Assembly: GCF_019879105.1 (NCBI RefSeq)
Contig: NZ_CP082248.1
Span: 620,001-684,000 of the forward strand
Direction: 5' to 3'
DNA from: Natrinema sp. SYSU A 869
Lineage (GTDB): Archaea > Halobacteriota > Halobacteria > Halobacteriales > Natrialbaceae
DNA: 64,000 bases
This document shows positions 35,010-44,346 of the stretch, in pieces. Every line of letters starts with the position of its first letter. The stretch's first letter is position 1. The notes beneath the pieces are model-generated. The model was not told the DNA's origin. It made no database searches and worked only from the letters and a program-made list of their open reading frames with translations. The translations under genes were made by a program, and so were the position numbers.

Positions 35010-35940
35010 CTTCCATCACCTCGTCGACGACATCAACGATCTCTGCCGCTGTCGAACTGATCCGTTCGAGTCGGTCGAAGATTGCCTCTGGTTTGTCGCC
35101 CTCCCACGCGGCCAGATAGAACGCCGAGCCGCTCGTATCCAGTCCGAAGTACCGCCCAACGATATAGCCGACTCCCTCGGCCTCGAGTTCGCGTTTCGAG
35201 CGGTCAGTCTCGTCGTCGACGTCACCATGCAAGCGTGCGTGGGCGTATTCGTGGACGAGCGTCACAGCGAGAGCTGCGCTGTTCTCACGATTTCGGACCT
35301 CGATTAGTGGTTGCTCTGCAGGAGAGCGATACTGACAGATGCCTTTGGCGTCGCCGTGAGTCCACTCCGTTGGGGAGACGACCTCTACATCTACGTTGAG
35401 TGATGAGGCCACCTCGAGAAGCACTGGGAGCAGTCCGTCGGCATCTCCACTCGCTTCGGTCTCGAGTCCGGGCAGTGGCTCTCCCTCAGTTTGGGAAATA
35501 TCGAAGACGGGCGCTGGCCGGAAGCCCACGAGCCCTTTTGACCACTCTTCGGGTGCTGTCTCGTCGTATTCGCAGTCGCTTCGATCGTGGTACGATGGCG
35601 AGTTCTCACACTCGGGGCACTGCTTGGCGATGATCGGTGCCCAGATCCAGATCGCGTTTTCGCCCTCCTTCACATGCCGGTCGAATTCGTCTTGCCACGT
35701 CCGATAACCGGCGATACGAGTCGCGTTCGGACACTGGCGAGTAATCAGCAGCGTATTTCGGTAGGAGTAGTCGTGGAAGTGACTTTGGACATCGAGCCAC
35801 TCTTGGAACTGCTCACTCGAGACTGCGTCGTCAACCTCGTCGACGAGGTCTTCGACCCAGGCTTCCATCGTACTGTGCATCTCGTCACGTCTGGTGTCCG
35901 AGTCATTGAAGGACACCGGCGAACAGTCGTTGGTAGTCAT
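35002..35940 (-). CDS. ArdC-like antirestriction protein: ssDNA-binding plus zincin domain
   Basis: 312 residues. N-terminal DUF1738/ArdC ssDNA-binding domain (MEAWVEDLVDEVDDAVSSEQFQEWLDV...YSYRNTLLITRQC...WQDEFDRHVKEGE) with an inserted CxxC finger (QCPECENS). C-terminal zinc metallopeptidase-like domain with HEYAH at residues 230-234 and a downstream Glu in ELEAEGVGYIVGRYFG. ArdC proteins protect incoming plasmid DNA from restriction during conjugation. Intact here. Confidence 0.88.
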   Translation of the reverse strand: MTTNDCSPVSFNDSDTRRDEMHSTMEAWVEDLVDEVDDAVSSEQFQEWLDVQSHFHDYSYRNTLLITRQCPNATRIAGYRTWQDEFDRHVKEGENAIWIWAPIIAKQCPECENSPSYHDRSDCEYDETAPEEWSKGLVGFRPAPVFDISQTEGEPLPGLETEASGDADGLLPVLLEVASSLNVDVEVVSPTEWTHGDAKGICQYRSPAEQPLIEVRNRENSAALAVTLVHEYAHARLHGDVDDETDRSKRELEAEGVGYIVGRYFGLDTSGSAFYLAAWEGDKPEAIFDRLERISSTAAEIVDVVDEVMEDE

Positions 35941-36064
35941 TGCTCTCGATGACGGACGCTCAATTCTGGAACGCCCCTCACCCCTCAGGGGGAGAAAAAA
36001 CGAACTCGAGTCAGCGTTCGAGCGGATCCGCTACAAGCGCCTCATCGGGTTCTCTGCTACCAAC

Positions 36065-36988
36065 TTAGGCGTCGATCTCGAGTAACTCGTCTCGACGGCT
36101 TCGAAGTGTGTTTGGTGATGTTCCTGCAATGTCGGCAATCCGATGCTGTGACAGACAGAACCCGGCTTGCTCAGCAGCGAGATAGAGACACCCCGCTGCG
36201 ACGCCACTCGGCCGGCAGCCAATTGTGATCCCAGTTTCCCTCGCTCTCTGTGCGAACTCGAGTGCTCGTCGACGCACGTGGTCTGGGACTTCGAGGTCCG
36301 TTGCAAGCCGTGGAATGCGATCTGCTGCCGAAGTCGGCTGTGTCGGTAACTCGAGTTCGACGTTCATCGCGTCGTAGGCAGTGGTGAGTCTACTCTGTTC
36401 ACAGCGGGCACTGGACGCAACTTCTGCCCGGGATCGTCCGAGTCCGTTACAGCGAGCGATTGCGTAGACGCTGGCTGCGGCCACTGATTCGAGCGAGCGG
36501 CCCCGACAGAGGTGTTCGGACTGTGCACGTCGGAAGAGCGCACACGCCTGATCACGGATACTGTCTGCGAGACCGAGACTCGCGACGATCCGCCGTACTT
36601 CACTGAGTCCATAGGCGAGGTTTCGGTCTGCTTTCGATTGCCACTGTGCACGGGACTGTTCGCGACGCAGTCGGTTCAGTCGTCTTCGCTTCGTGCTTGA
36701 TAGGGTGTTTCCATTTCCATCCTGCTTGTAGCCAATCTCGGTAGAGAGACCTCGATCGTGGCGTGTCGGCGTCAGTGGTGCGCCAGTCCGTTTCTGGGTT
36801 TCTCCGTCGTCATTTCGTCCCCAGTCAGGACTTCGGTCCAAGTGGTTGTTCTCGAGGATGCGTCCACAGTCCTCACAGATCGTTTCGTGGCTGGTCTGTC
36901 GAACACTACCGCCACAGTCCGGACAGTCAGTTGCAGTCGTCTGGACGTCTTCGTCGAACGCAGTCGTGTCGATGTCTCTCGTTGCCAT
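36065..36988 (-). CDS. tfb: Transcription initiation factor TFB, copy A
   Basis: 307 residues. N-terminal zinc ribbon CPDCGG...CEDCGRIL (Cys 22, 25, 38 and 41), B-finger/linker, then two cyclin-fold repeats (LNRLRREQSRAQWQSKADRNLAYGLSEVRRIVASLGL...; VPDHVRRRALEFAQRARETGITIGCRPSGVAAGCLYLAA). TFB recruits RNA polymerase to TATA/BRE promoters; haloarchaea carry many paralogs. It is shorter and more divergent than a core TFB, so probably a specialised factor carried by the element. Confidence 0.92.
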   Translation of the reverse strand: MATRDIDTTAFDEDVQTTATDCPDCGGSVRQTSHETICEDCGRILENNHLDRSPDWGRNDDGETQKRTGAPLTPTRHDRGLSTEIGYKQDGNGNTLSSTKRRRLNRLRREQSRAQWQSKADRNLAYGLSEVRRIVASLGLADSIRDQACALFRRAQSEHLCRGRSLESVAAASVYAIARCNGLGRSRAEVASSARCEQSRLTTAYDAMNVELELPTQPTSAADRIPRLATDLEVPDHVRRRALEFAQRARETGITIGCRPSGVAAGCLYLAAEQAGFCLSQHRIADIAGTSPNTLRSRRDELLEIDA

Positions 36989-37436
36989 CTGTAGTTCCGA
37001 AGGGACAACAGAATAGCCCCTTCACCACTTCTGGGGCGATAAACAGCGACGGTTGATTAGAGGAATCCTCTATGGGACTAGAATGATACCTCGAGTCCGG
37101 TATAGACAAATCACATGATATTGTCGACCCGTTCGAGCGCCGAACGAAATCAATCCTCAGAACTACTCGTTAACTTATAAGCAAAACCCTACGCCATCCA
37201 TTGGATTCGAAGTGTTCTGAAAACGGATGGGCGCTGCAGGCTCCGGCTCGACTGTCGAACGAATCGACCTCTGAGGCGTGAGACGTCCGAATTCGGGGGT
37301 CTGAAAATCGAATTATATAATAGGATTCCAACATGTTTCTCGCGTCGTACTGAATACAGCACGTCGCTGTACCGAGATCAAAGCTTGATTAATCCGGTCA
37401 GTGCGTGCTACTGAAATCGCACTCAGTGAAGTCCCG
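36989..37436. other. Intergenic, no gene seen
   Basis: About 450 bases. A TATA-like TTAACTTATAAGC near 37167 and the TFB promoter are expected here. No plausible frame. Confidence 0.35.
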
Positions 37437-38198
37437 TTACAGGGAGACCTGCTCCCCATCCTCGGGTACAACCACGTCCTCGGTCTCTGCTCGCAATTCC
37501 TCCCGCGAGAGCAGACAGTGATTGATCGCTTCCATATGAACGACCGTGACCGTCGCGTCAGTGGCCTCACGGACGGCGCTGATGTCCTCGATACCCATCG
37601 TGATGGGTTTACCCTGATCGAATTGCGCTTCGCCGCCGTTGAGGATGACCATATCGAGGTCGAATCGGTCCAGCGTCTCTTCCACCGGGTCGTACCAGAT
37701 TGTATCGCCAGCAATGTACAGCGTCTCGTCACCTTCGAAGACAAACCCGGAAACCGGGCCCATCCCCTCGGCTAATTCGCCATGTCCGTGCTGGCCCGGC
37801 GTCCGGTGAATCGTAATGCCATCGAAGGTAGCCTTGTCGTCAACAGGTCGCACGTCGATGAACCCTTCGTCAGTGAACGCCTCGGCCTCTTCAGGCTGAC
37901 AAAAGAGCGGGACGTCCGTCTCAAGTTCCTCTTTCGCCGCCTCGTCCCAATGGTCGGTGTGACGATGGGTGACAGCGACTGCGTCGTAGTCAAGATCAAC
38001 GTCTGGTAGCGGAACGAGCGGATTCCGGCGTTGATTCTCGGTCGTGAGGAACTCGGGAACTGCCGGGTTATCTGTCACCGTCGGCATCTCTCCTTGCGGT
38101 GTGAACATCGGATCAACGAGGAATGTCGTCCCGTTGATTGTCGCAAGGACGGTAGCGTTTCGTACGAGTTGTACACTAATGTCGGAGTCACTCGTCAT
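37437..38198 (-). CDS. Metallo-beta-lactamase-fold hydrolase
   Basis: 253 residues. Metal site AVTHRHTDHWD (HxHxDH, about residues 77-84), later His in RTPGQHGHGEL, Asp in LYIAGDTIWYDP and a final His in TVVHMEAINH. This is the UlaG/RomA-like branch of MBL proteins, whose members hydrolyse lactones or phospholipids; substrate unknown. No operon partner. Confidence 0.85.
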   Translation of the reverse strand: MTSDSDISVQLVRNATVLATINGTTFLVDPMFTPQGEMPTVTDNPAVPEFLTTENQRRNPLVPLPDVDLDYDAVAVTHRHTDHWDEAAKEELETDVPLFCQPEEAEAFTDEGFIDVRPVDDKATFDGITIHRTPGQHGHGELAEGMGPVSGFVFEGDETLYIAGDTIWYDPVEETLDRFDLDMVILNGGEAQFDQGKPITMGIEDISAVREATDATVTVVHMEAINHCLLSREELRAETEDVVVPEDGEQVSL

Positions 38199-38276
38199 AC
38201 ACGAGTGCTTGGAGAGACGAAGGATTACGAATTACTTCGAAATATTCCAAGTAGTCCTCCCGAGTGCGTTGTACAC

Positions 38277-39044
38277 CTACTGAATGAACTCGATGTCTTC
38301 GGGGTCAAGCGCCGCGTCAATATCGACGGTCATCGAATCAGCTGCGAACTGTTCTGCGAGCCATGCTTCAGCGCGGTTCAATCGATACTGGAACGTTGAA
38401 TTCGGTACATCGGTTTCGTCCGCGATCTCGGTGACTGTAGCCTGTCGTGGTTCCTCGTAGTAGCCGTGGCTCAGTGCGGCTTCGAGCGCCGACTTCTGTT
38501 CAGGTGTGAGGTCGGTCTGTACCCGACTATCTTCAAGAAGACACGGTGGCTCCCCGAGTCGTTCAACGGTGAGCGACAACCCATCGCGGAGATTGTTCCG
38601 AATTTCGTCGTGCATTGCTCCAATTGAATCATCGATGAGTAAATGCCAGCGGGATTGGTCACCCCGGCGTTCGGACCGCATAATCAATCCTTCACCGACG
38701 TGCTTTGCAGCGACGAGGGGAATCGACCGCGGGCCGTCGCCTTCCCTGCGGAGCGAGTAGATCTTCCGTGATTCAGGATTCGACGAGAGAATCTCAAACT
38801 GCCACTCGGTGATAGGCGCGCCGCACATTCCGGTCGTGTTCGAATCATTGGCAATCCGCTCCAGGCGGTCATCGTACTCGTTAAGGACGGAGGCCGGACC
38901 GACGACTTTGTCGATTCTCCACACCGCCTCGCTCGTTGCGTGCACCTCCATTGACCGGGCGTGCAGGTCCGGGTTGTCGATGAAGAGATCCATCAACTCA
39001 TCGGTACCCCTCTCGTACTCAACGGTGAAAATGACCTCTCGCAT
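38277..39044 (-). CDS. bat-like HTH_10 transcription regulator
   Basis: 255 residues. The N-terminal BAT/GAF-like sensing domain is followed by the C-terminal HTH_10: LTPEQKSALEAALSHGYYEEPRQATVTEIADETDVPNSTFQYRLNRAEAWLA. These haloarchaeal regulators control small local regulons. It reads toward the MBL gene with an 80-base gap, so the two may be linked. Confidence 0.88.
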   Translation of the reverse strand: MREVIFTVEYERGTDELMDLFIDNPDLHARSMEVHATSEAVWRIDKVVGPASVLNEYDDRLERIANDSNTTGMCGAPITEWQFEILSSNPESRKIYSLRREGDGPRSIPLVAAKHVGEGLIMRSERRGDQSRWHLLIDDSIGAMHDEIRNNLRDGLSLTVERLGEPPCLLEDSRVQTDLTPEQKSALEAALSHGYYEEPRQATVTEIADETDVPNSTFQYRLNRAEAWLAEQFAADSMTVDIDAALDPEDIEFIQ

Positions 39045-39102
39045 AATACTGTAGGTTCGCGTTCGCCGCGTATAACCGCTGGGAACCGTTTCTGGCAGAT
39101 CG

Positions 39103-39498
39103 TCATTCCTCGCCGTCCCGGATGACCATTACCTTGACCCGATTTACGCCGTCAAAGTCGCGGAGTCGGTAGGTGAGGTTACGTACCTGCTCGGCTGGCC
39201 CCCGACAAAACAGTGATTCGAGACACCACTCACCTTGGTGCGTATGACTCGTGTTGAGGATAACATCTTGGTACCCGTGTTGAACTGCGTGTAGTTCCTG
39301 TATCACTTCGTGATGGCGATAATCGAACGCGACGAGCGCGACGATCTCTCCGCTTGTCTCTTTGAGGCGGGAGTGTGACTCAATATACTCCAGCATCGCT
39401 TCTCGAACCGCTCGGGACCTGTTGTCGATGTCCTGCTCTTGCCAGACTCGGTCGAACTCTTCTATTACTTCGTCTGGAATATTGAAACTCGTTCGCAT
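39103..39498 (-). CDS. NikR-like ribbon-helix-helix metal regulator
   Basis: 131 residues. N-terminal ribbon-helix-helix (RTSFNIPDEVIEEFDRVWQ...NRSRAVREAMLEYIE) and C-terminal ACT-like domain with HTHQGEWC (His85, His87 and Cys92, plus His74), close to the nickel ligands of NikR. Divergent from a NicO-type transporter gene, so it probably represses it in response to nickel or cobalt. Confidence 0.85.
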   Translation of the reverse strand: MRTSFNIPDEVIEEFDRVWQEQDIDNRSRAVREAMLEYIESHSRLKETSGEIVALVAFDYRHHEVIQELHAVQHGYQDVILNTSHTHQGEWCLESLFCRGPAEQVRNLTYRLRDFDGVNRVKVMVIRDGEE

Positions 39499-39601
39499 AG
39501 TTACTGGTTCGTCGGGATTCTACAAGAGGATCTCGTATGACGAGTCACCCATTTCGGTATTAACAACCGTTATTCACGTCGATAGCAGATTCTCACTCAG
39601 G

Positions 39602-40432
39602 ATGTTACACGGCGAAGCGTTTGGTCTCTTCCTCGGGGCAGTCGCGCTCGGTGCCGTTCACGGCATCGAACCGGGTCACGGGTGGCCCGTTGCCGCCTCA
39701 TATGCGCTCGACCAGACGAACAAGTGGGTGTACGGGTTCGCGGCGAGTCTCATCATCGGCGTCGGCCACCTTATCAGTAGTATCGCTATGGTAGGGGTAT
39801 TCTTCTACGCGAAGGACTACTTCAACCTCACGCAGGTCAACGAGCCGATGACAATACTCGGTGGTATCCAGATCGGCGGGCCAGTCAGTCTTGTGGCCGG
39901 TGTCCTGCTCATCGCGCTTGGGATTCGTGAATATTCCCACGGGCATTCTCACGGCAGTCACGATGGTGAGGGCCACTCCAACCATCACAGCCATGACCAC
40001 CAACACGATCTGGACGAACATTCAAACCATTCTCACGAGCAGGGCCATTCACACAACCACAACAATGGGCTGATCACTCGTTTGAAAGGCTTCGTTCCCT
40101 TCGTCGGTGGGCACTCTCACTCACATGATGACCCCGAAGCAACTGCTGATCGTGGCCTCCTTGGGATCGCGTGGTTCGCATTCGTACTCGGATTCGCCCA
40201 CGAAGAGGAATTCGAGATTATTGCACTCTGCGCCGGGTCTAACCACTGCCTCGAACTGATGAGTGCGTACGCCCTCACCGTCATCGCGGGTATCGTCGGA
40301 CTGACGATGCTGTTGATTGCAGGCTACCAGCACTCAGAGGAGAAAGTCGAGCAGTACACGCCGTACCTCCCAACGTTTTCCGCAGCTGTCCTCATCATCA
40401 TGGGATTTGGTTTCATTACCGGGGTATTCTGA
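39602..40432 (+). CDS. NicO-family nickel/cobalt transporter with His-rich loop
   Basis: 276 residues from the ATG at 39602. HGIEPGHG at 20-27 is the family metal-binding signature (HxxxPGHG type). Membrane spans flank a cytoplasmic or external loop at about 111-175 with more than 20 histidines (HGHSHGSHDGEGHSNHHSHD...), like RcnA. GFAHEEEFEI is the second conserved helix. The family exports or imports Ni2+/Co2+; the histidine loop favours efflux. Divergent partner nikR suggests metal-regulated expression. TATA-like GGTATTAAC lies about 45 bases before the ATG. Confidence 0.88.
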   Translation: MLHGEAFGLFLGAVALGAVHGIEPGHGWPVAASYALDQTNKWVYGFAASLIIGVGHLISSIAMVGVFFYAKDYFNLTQVNEPMTILGGIQIGGPVSLVAGVLLIALGIREYSHGHSHGSHDGEGHSNHHSHDHQHDLDEHSNHSHEQGHSHNHNNGLITRLKGFVPFVGGHSHSHDDPEATADRGLLGIAWFAFVLGFAHEEEFEIIALCAGSNHCLELMSAYALTVIAGIVGLTMLLIAGYQHSEEKVEQYTPYLPTFSAAVLIIMGFGFITGVF

Positions 40433-40539
40433 CTTGCCCGTTCAATTCGCATATATACTTACCAGACTATTCATGTCGGTTAGGGATGAAATTTATATGG
40501 TACATAAACGGACAGAGGTGAACCAGATAGGCTCTCCTA

Positions 40540-40752
40540 CTACGTACTCGGAAGGACCTGCACATCGGACTGTGTCACGCAGAGACGAAACTCACCAACC
40601 GAGAATCTGACCTCGAGATCAGCACCTGCTGAGTCGACGAGTTGCTCGAGCGCTTCGATGTCGATCACCCGTTGGAATTGGTACTCGTCATGACCGAGTC
40701 CCCGCTCTTCGAGTGCAGTGACGATCTCGAGGAGGAGATTTCGCTCATTCAT
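40540..40752 (-). CDS. HalOD1-like small signalling protein, copy B
   Basis: 70 residues, about 85% identical to the copy at 34794 (ALEERGLGHDEYQFQRVIDIEALEQLVDSA). It overlaps the ardC remnant stop by 8 bases. Intact, although its upstream gene is not. Confidence 0.72.
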   Translation of the reverse strand: MNERNLLLEIVTALEERGLGHDEYQFQRVIDIEALEQLVDSAGADLEVRFSVGEFRLCVTQSDVQVLPST

Positions 40753-41360
40753 CCACCATCACCTCGTCGACGACAGCGATGATCTCTGCGGCTGTCGAAC
40801 TGATCCGTTCGAGTCGGTCCAAGATTGCCTCTGGTTCGTCGCCTTCCCACGCGGCCAGATAGAACGCCGACCCGCTCGTATCCAGCCCGAAGTACCGACC
40901 CACGATATAGCCGACTCCCTCGGCCTCGAGTTCGCGTTTCGAGCGGTCAGTCTCGTCGTCGACATCACCATGCAAGCGTGCGTGGGCGTATTCGTGGACG
41001 AGCGTCACAGCGAGAGCTGCGCTGTTCTCACGATCGCGAACCTCGACCAGTGGTCGTTCTGCAGGAGAGCGATACTGACAGATGCCTTTGGCGTCGCCGT
41101 GAGTCCACTCCGTTGGGGAGACGACTTCTACATCTACGTCGAGTGATGAGGCCACCTCGAGAAGCACTGGGAGCAGTCCGTCGGCATCTCCACTCGCTTC
41201 GGTCTCGAGTTCGGGGAGTGGCTCTCCCTCAGTTTGGGAAATATCGAAGACGGGCGCTGGCCGGAAGCCCACGAGTCCTTTTGACTGCCGTGTTGAATAG
41301 CGATCTAATCGGTTGATATCGCGGGTTAGAAAGGTGAAGTCGAAGAAATCGATTCTGTCC

Positions 41361-42184
41361 ATGGAAGTCGATCTCCTCGACTTCGTTGAGCAGTGTCGCC
41401 ACCTAGCCAAACAAGCGTTGGGGAAGCACGCGGGCGAGCCCGCCAGCGGCGGGTTCGCCCGCTGGGTCCATGTCGTACTGCACTGTTTTCGACTCGAAGA
41501 GGGCCACAGCTACCGCGAAACGCCGAATCGACTGGAGTACATGACTGAGATTCGTGATATACTCGGCCTAGATCGGGACGATCTGCCGGAGTACACGACG
41601 ATCTACAAGTCGTTCGACCGGCTGAAATGTGGGTATGGCGGGCGTTGCTGCGCGTTTCCGCGCAGCAACACCCGCAGTCTGGCCACGCAGCACTCGACAG
41701 CACGTTCTTCGACCGACGTTCAGCCTCATCGTACTACCGCCAGCGGTCGGGAAGTACCGTTCAAACGCTGAAAGTGACGACATTAACCGGCAGGGAGTCC
41801 CTTGCTGTTCTTGACGTCCATATCTCGGCCCGGTGGAAACACGATACGAAGACCGGGCCGCAGGTCGTCCGCCGGAACGCGGACGACCTGCTGTCCGTCG
41901 CGGCGGACAAAGCGTTCCACAACTGGGTCACAAAATATGAGTTCTACGCGCTCGGTGTCGATCCACTCATTTTACAGCGTGGATCGAGACCGCTCACGGT
42001 AGGACATAACGCACTCATCCGGGCAAAAGGCTACTCTCAGCGCTGGATGGCTGAAACCTCGTACTCAACAACGAAGCGCTCGCTCGGCGATGCCGTGCGA
42101 GCGCTGGGCTGGTATCGACAGTTCCGTGAGATCGTCTTGATGTTCGCCCTCATCAACATTGAACCGTTGTGTGAATCGCTCTAA
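41361..42184 (+). pseudogene. IS5-family transposase, frameshifted
   Basis: Frame 1 (from ATG 41361) reads MEVDLLDFVEQCRHLAKQAL...YKSFDRLK. At about 41627 coding moves to another frame, MWVWRALLRVSAQQH...LDSTFFDRR...VAADKAFHNW...MAETSYSTTKRSLGDAVRALGWYRQFREI. One base is missing in the A run (GAAATG). The context is not a typical slippery heptamer, so I prefer decay to programmed frameshifting. Confidence 0.8.
41430..41891. repeat. Array of intragenic hairpins in second IS5-type transposase gene
   Basis: Seen directly: 41430-41462 (15-bp stem with one G-T pair, 3-base loop), 41644-41669 (11 bp, 4-base loop), 41826-41860 (9 bp, 17-base loop) and 41860-41891 (13 bp, loop CGGAAC). The last has the same loop sequence and protein position as hairpin 3313-3344 of the other IS5 element although the stem bases differ, so the pairing is maintained by compensating changes. 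Confidence 0.88.
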
Positions 42185-42858
42185 CCATGACTCAGCATCT
42201 ATTCAACACGGCACTTTTGACCACTCTTCGGGTGCTGTTTCGTCGTATTCGCAGTCGCTTTGATCGTGGTACGATGGCGAGTTCTCACACTCGGGGCACT
42301 GCTTCGCAATGATCGGTGCCCAGATCCAGATTGCACTCTCGCCTTCTTTCACATGACGGTCGAATTCGTCTTGCCACGTCCGATAGCCGGCGACGCGGGT
42401 CGCGTTCGGACACTGACGAGTGATTAGCAGCGTATTTCGGTAAGAGTAATCGTGAAAGCAGCTCTGGACGTCGAGCCACTCCTGGAACTGCTCACTCGAA
42501 CTGCGTCATCAACCTCGTCGACGAGGTCGTCGACCCAGGCTTCCATCGTACTGTGCATCTCGTCACGTCTGGTGTCCGAGTCATCGAAGGACACCGGCGA
42601 ACAGTCACTTGGAGTCATCGTTTGTGACGACGGACGCTCCATTCTGGAACGCCCTTCACCCCCTTCGGGGGACGAAAAACACACTCGAGGGAGCTCTCGA
42701 CCGACTCCATTCCAGTAGGAAGCACTCCAATATATTCCGAAAAATATAATAAGAAAACAACCTCATGTACAGAGAACGCACCGATTGTTCGGTGCAGTCT
42801 ATGTTCGTGTATTAATCCGACAAGAAAGGATTTACGTATTTGCGACTTACCTGCTTAT

Positions 42859-43296
42859 ATGAACCGCCGTCAGACCCTCGCGGCCCTCGGTACAACAGCC
42901 CTTACGTGGGTCTCAGGGTGTGCCACTCTTGAGGCCGAACTGGGAATGCGGACAGATACGCTCGGTGCAGTGACGCTGGCAAACAGTCTCCCAGAGTCGG
43001 TTGAGGTCTCGCTCGAAATCCTCCGTGATGGAAATCGCGTTCATCAGGCGTCGTATCAACTTGACTCAGGATCAGAACGAGAACGGCCACAGTACACCAT
43101 TAATGAGTGGGGAGAGAATCCGAATGCACAACGGTGGGCTGTTCGAGCCAAGACACCACAAAGTGAGTGGAAAGACGCGACAATCGACGCTGCGACGGGC
43201 TCTGAAAACGAATGCTACAGTGTGACCGTCGTCACTGATGAGCGACCGGAGTCACTTCTCGTCCTTCTTGGCGGATGTAAACCGCACAACCGCTAA
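42859..43296 (+). CDS. Small secreted lipoprotein
   Basis: 145 residues. MNRRQTLAALGTTALTWVSGC is a Tat-type lipoprotein signal with Cys21. The mature domain is beta-rich (VTLANSLPESVEVSLEILRDGNRVHQASYQLD) like small haloarchaeal lipoproteins. Present only in block B, inserted between ardC and tfb. Function unknown. Confidence 0.75.
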   Translation: MNRRQTLAALGTTALTWVSGCATLEAELGMRTDTLGAVTLANSLPESVEVSLEILRDGNRVHQASYQLDSGSERERPQYTINEWGENPNAQRWAVRAKTPQSEWKDATIDAATGSENECYSVTVVTDERPESLLVLLGGCKPHNR

Positions 43297-43374
43297 CGAT
43301 TACTGCTACACTCACACACGTCGTTACCATCGCCCAATTCATCATCGCCCAGATTTCCGGATAAAGAAACCGCG

Positions 43375-44346
43375 CTACCAACTACTCGTTACAAGCGTCT
43401 CATCTGGGTTGCGATGATCAGACTCAGGGATCGATCTCGAGTAAGTCGTCTTGCCGACTGCGGAGCGTGTTTGGGATGTTCCTGCGATATCGGCGATCCG
43501 CTGCTGGGAAAGACACAAACCGACTCGCTGGGCCGCGAGATAGAGACACCCCGCTGCGACGCCACTCGGCCGGTAGCCGATCGTCAATCCGCGTTCGCGT
43601 GCCTCCTGTGCGAGCTCGAGCGCTAGTCGACGAACATGATCTGGGACCTCAAGTTCTGTCGCAAGCCTCGGAATACGATCTGTTGCTGCAATCGGCTGTG
43701 TCGGTAACTCAAGTTCGACGTTCATCGCGTCGTAGGCAGTGGTGAGTCTCTCCTGGTCACAGCGGGCACTGGACGCAACTTCTGCCCGGGATCGTCCGAG
43801 TCCGTTACAGCGAGCGATTGCGTAGACGCTGGCTGCGGCCACTGACTCGAGCGAGCGGCCCCGACAGAGGTGTTCGGACTGTGCACGTCGGAAGAGCGCA
43901 CATGCTTGGTCACGGATACTGTCTGCGAGACCGAGACTCGCAACGATCCGCCGCACTTCACTGAGTCCATAGGCGAGGTTCCGGTCTGCTTTCGACTGCC
44001 ACTGTGCGCGGGACTGTTCGCGACGCAGTCGATTCAGTTGTCGTCGCTTTGTGCTCGAGAGCGTGTTTCCGTTTCCATCCGTCTTGTAGCCAATTTCGGT
44101 GGACAGGCCTCGATCGTGACGTGTCGGCGTCAGTGGTGCGCCGGTCCGTTTCTGAGAGTCTCCGTCGTCATTTCGTCCCCAGTCAGGCCTTCGGTCCAAG
44201 TGGTTATTCTCGAGGATACGTCCGCAGTCCTCGCAGATCGTTTCGCGACCGGTCTGTCGAATACGACCGCCACAGTCCGGACAGTCAGTTGCAGTCGTCT
44301 GGACGTCTTCGTCGAACGCCGTCGTATAGATGTCTCTCGTTGCCAT
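43375..44346 (-). pseudogene. tfb: TFB copy B, frameshifted near the C-terminus
   Basis: Starts at the ATG at 44346 (MATRDIYTTAFDEDVQTT); zinc ribbon and both cyclin folds are present (RIRQTGRETICEDCG; HVRRLALELAQEARERGLTIGYRPSGVAAG). After RIADIAGTS a one-base loss shifts the frame, replacing the final NTLRSRRDELLEIDA with 30 unrelated residues that run to 43375. The last recognition helix is therefore altered; the protein might still be made but is probably impaired. Confidence 0.75.

Larger units (their letters stand above)
34750..37045 (-). repeat. Duplicated block HalOD1-ArdC-TFB, copy A
   Basis: From TTATATGG at 34750 to about 37045 the sequence is closely similar to 40493-44400 once the IS at 41286-42213 and a 650-base insertion near 42720-43370 are removed from the latter. 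Copy A has three intact genes in the order (leftward) TFB, ArdC, HalOD1. Confidence 0.85.
41286..42213 (+). mobile_element. IS5-type insertion sequence, second kind (928 bp)
   Basis: Terminal inverted repeats TGCCGTGTTGAATAG (15 bases exact). Target duplication CTTTTGAC at 41278-41285 and 42214-42221. Related to, but distinct from, the 940-bp element at 2727. Confidence 0.9.
40745..42618 (-). pseudogene. ArdC-like gene copy B, split by IS and frameshifted
   Basis: 5' part 42618-42222 (MTPSDCSPVSFDDSDTRRDEMHSTME...), 3' part 41277-40745 (SKGLVGFRPAPVFDISQ...LVHEYAHARLHGD...). The IS lies between with CTTTTGAC duplicated. A one-base loss near 42503 (CTCGAACTGCG against CTCGAGACTGCG in copy A) adds a frameshift, so loss of function had two causes. 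Confidence 0.85.

Noticed and set aside
41600-41640. Programmed frameshifting in the 928-bp IS transposase
   Set aside because: No slippery heptamer or A run; only GAAATG. A simple one-base deletion explains it better.
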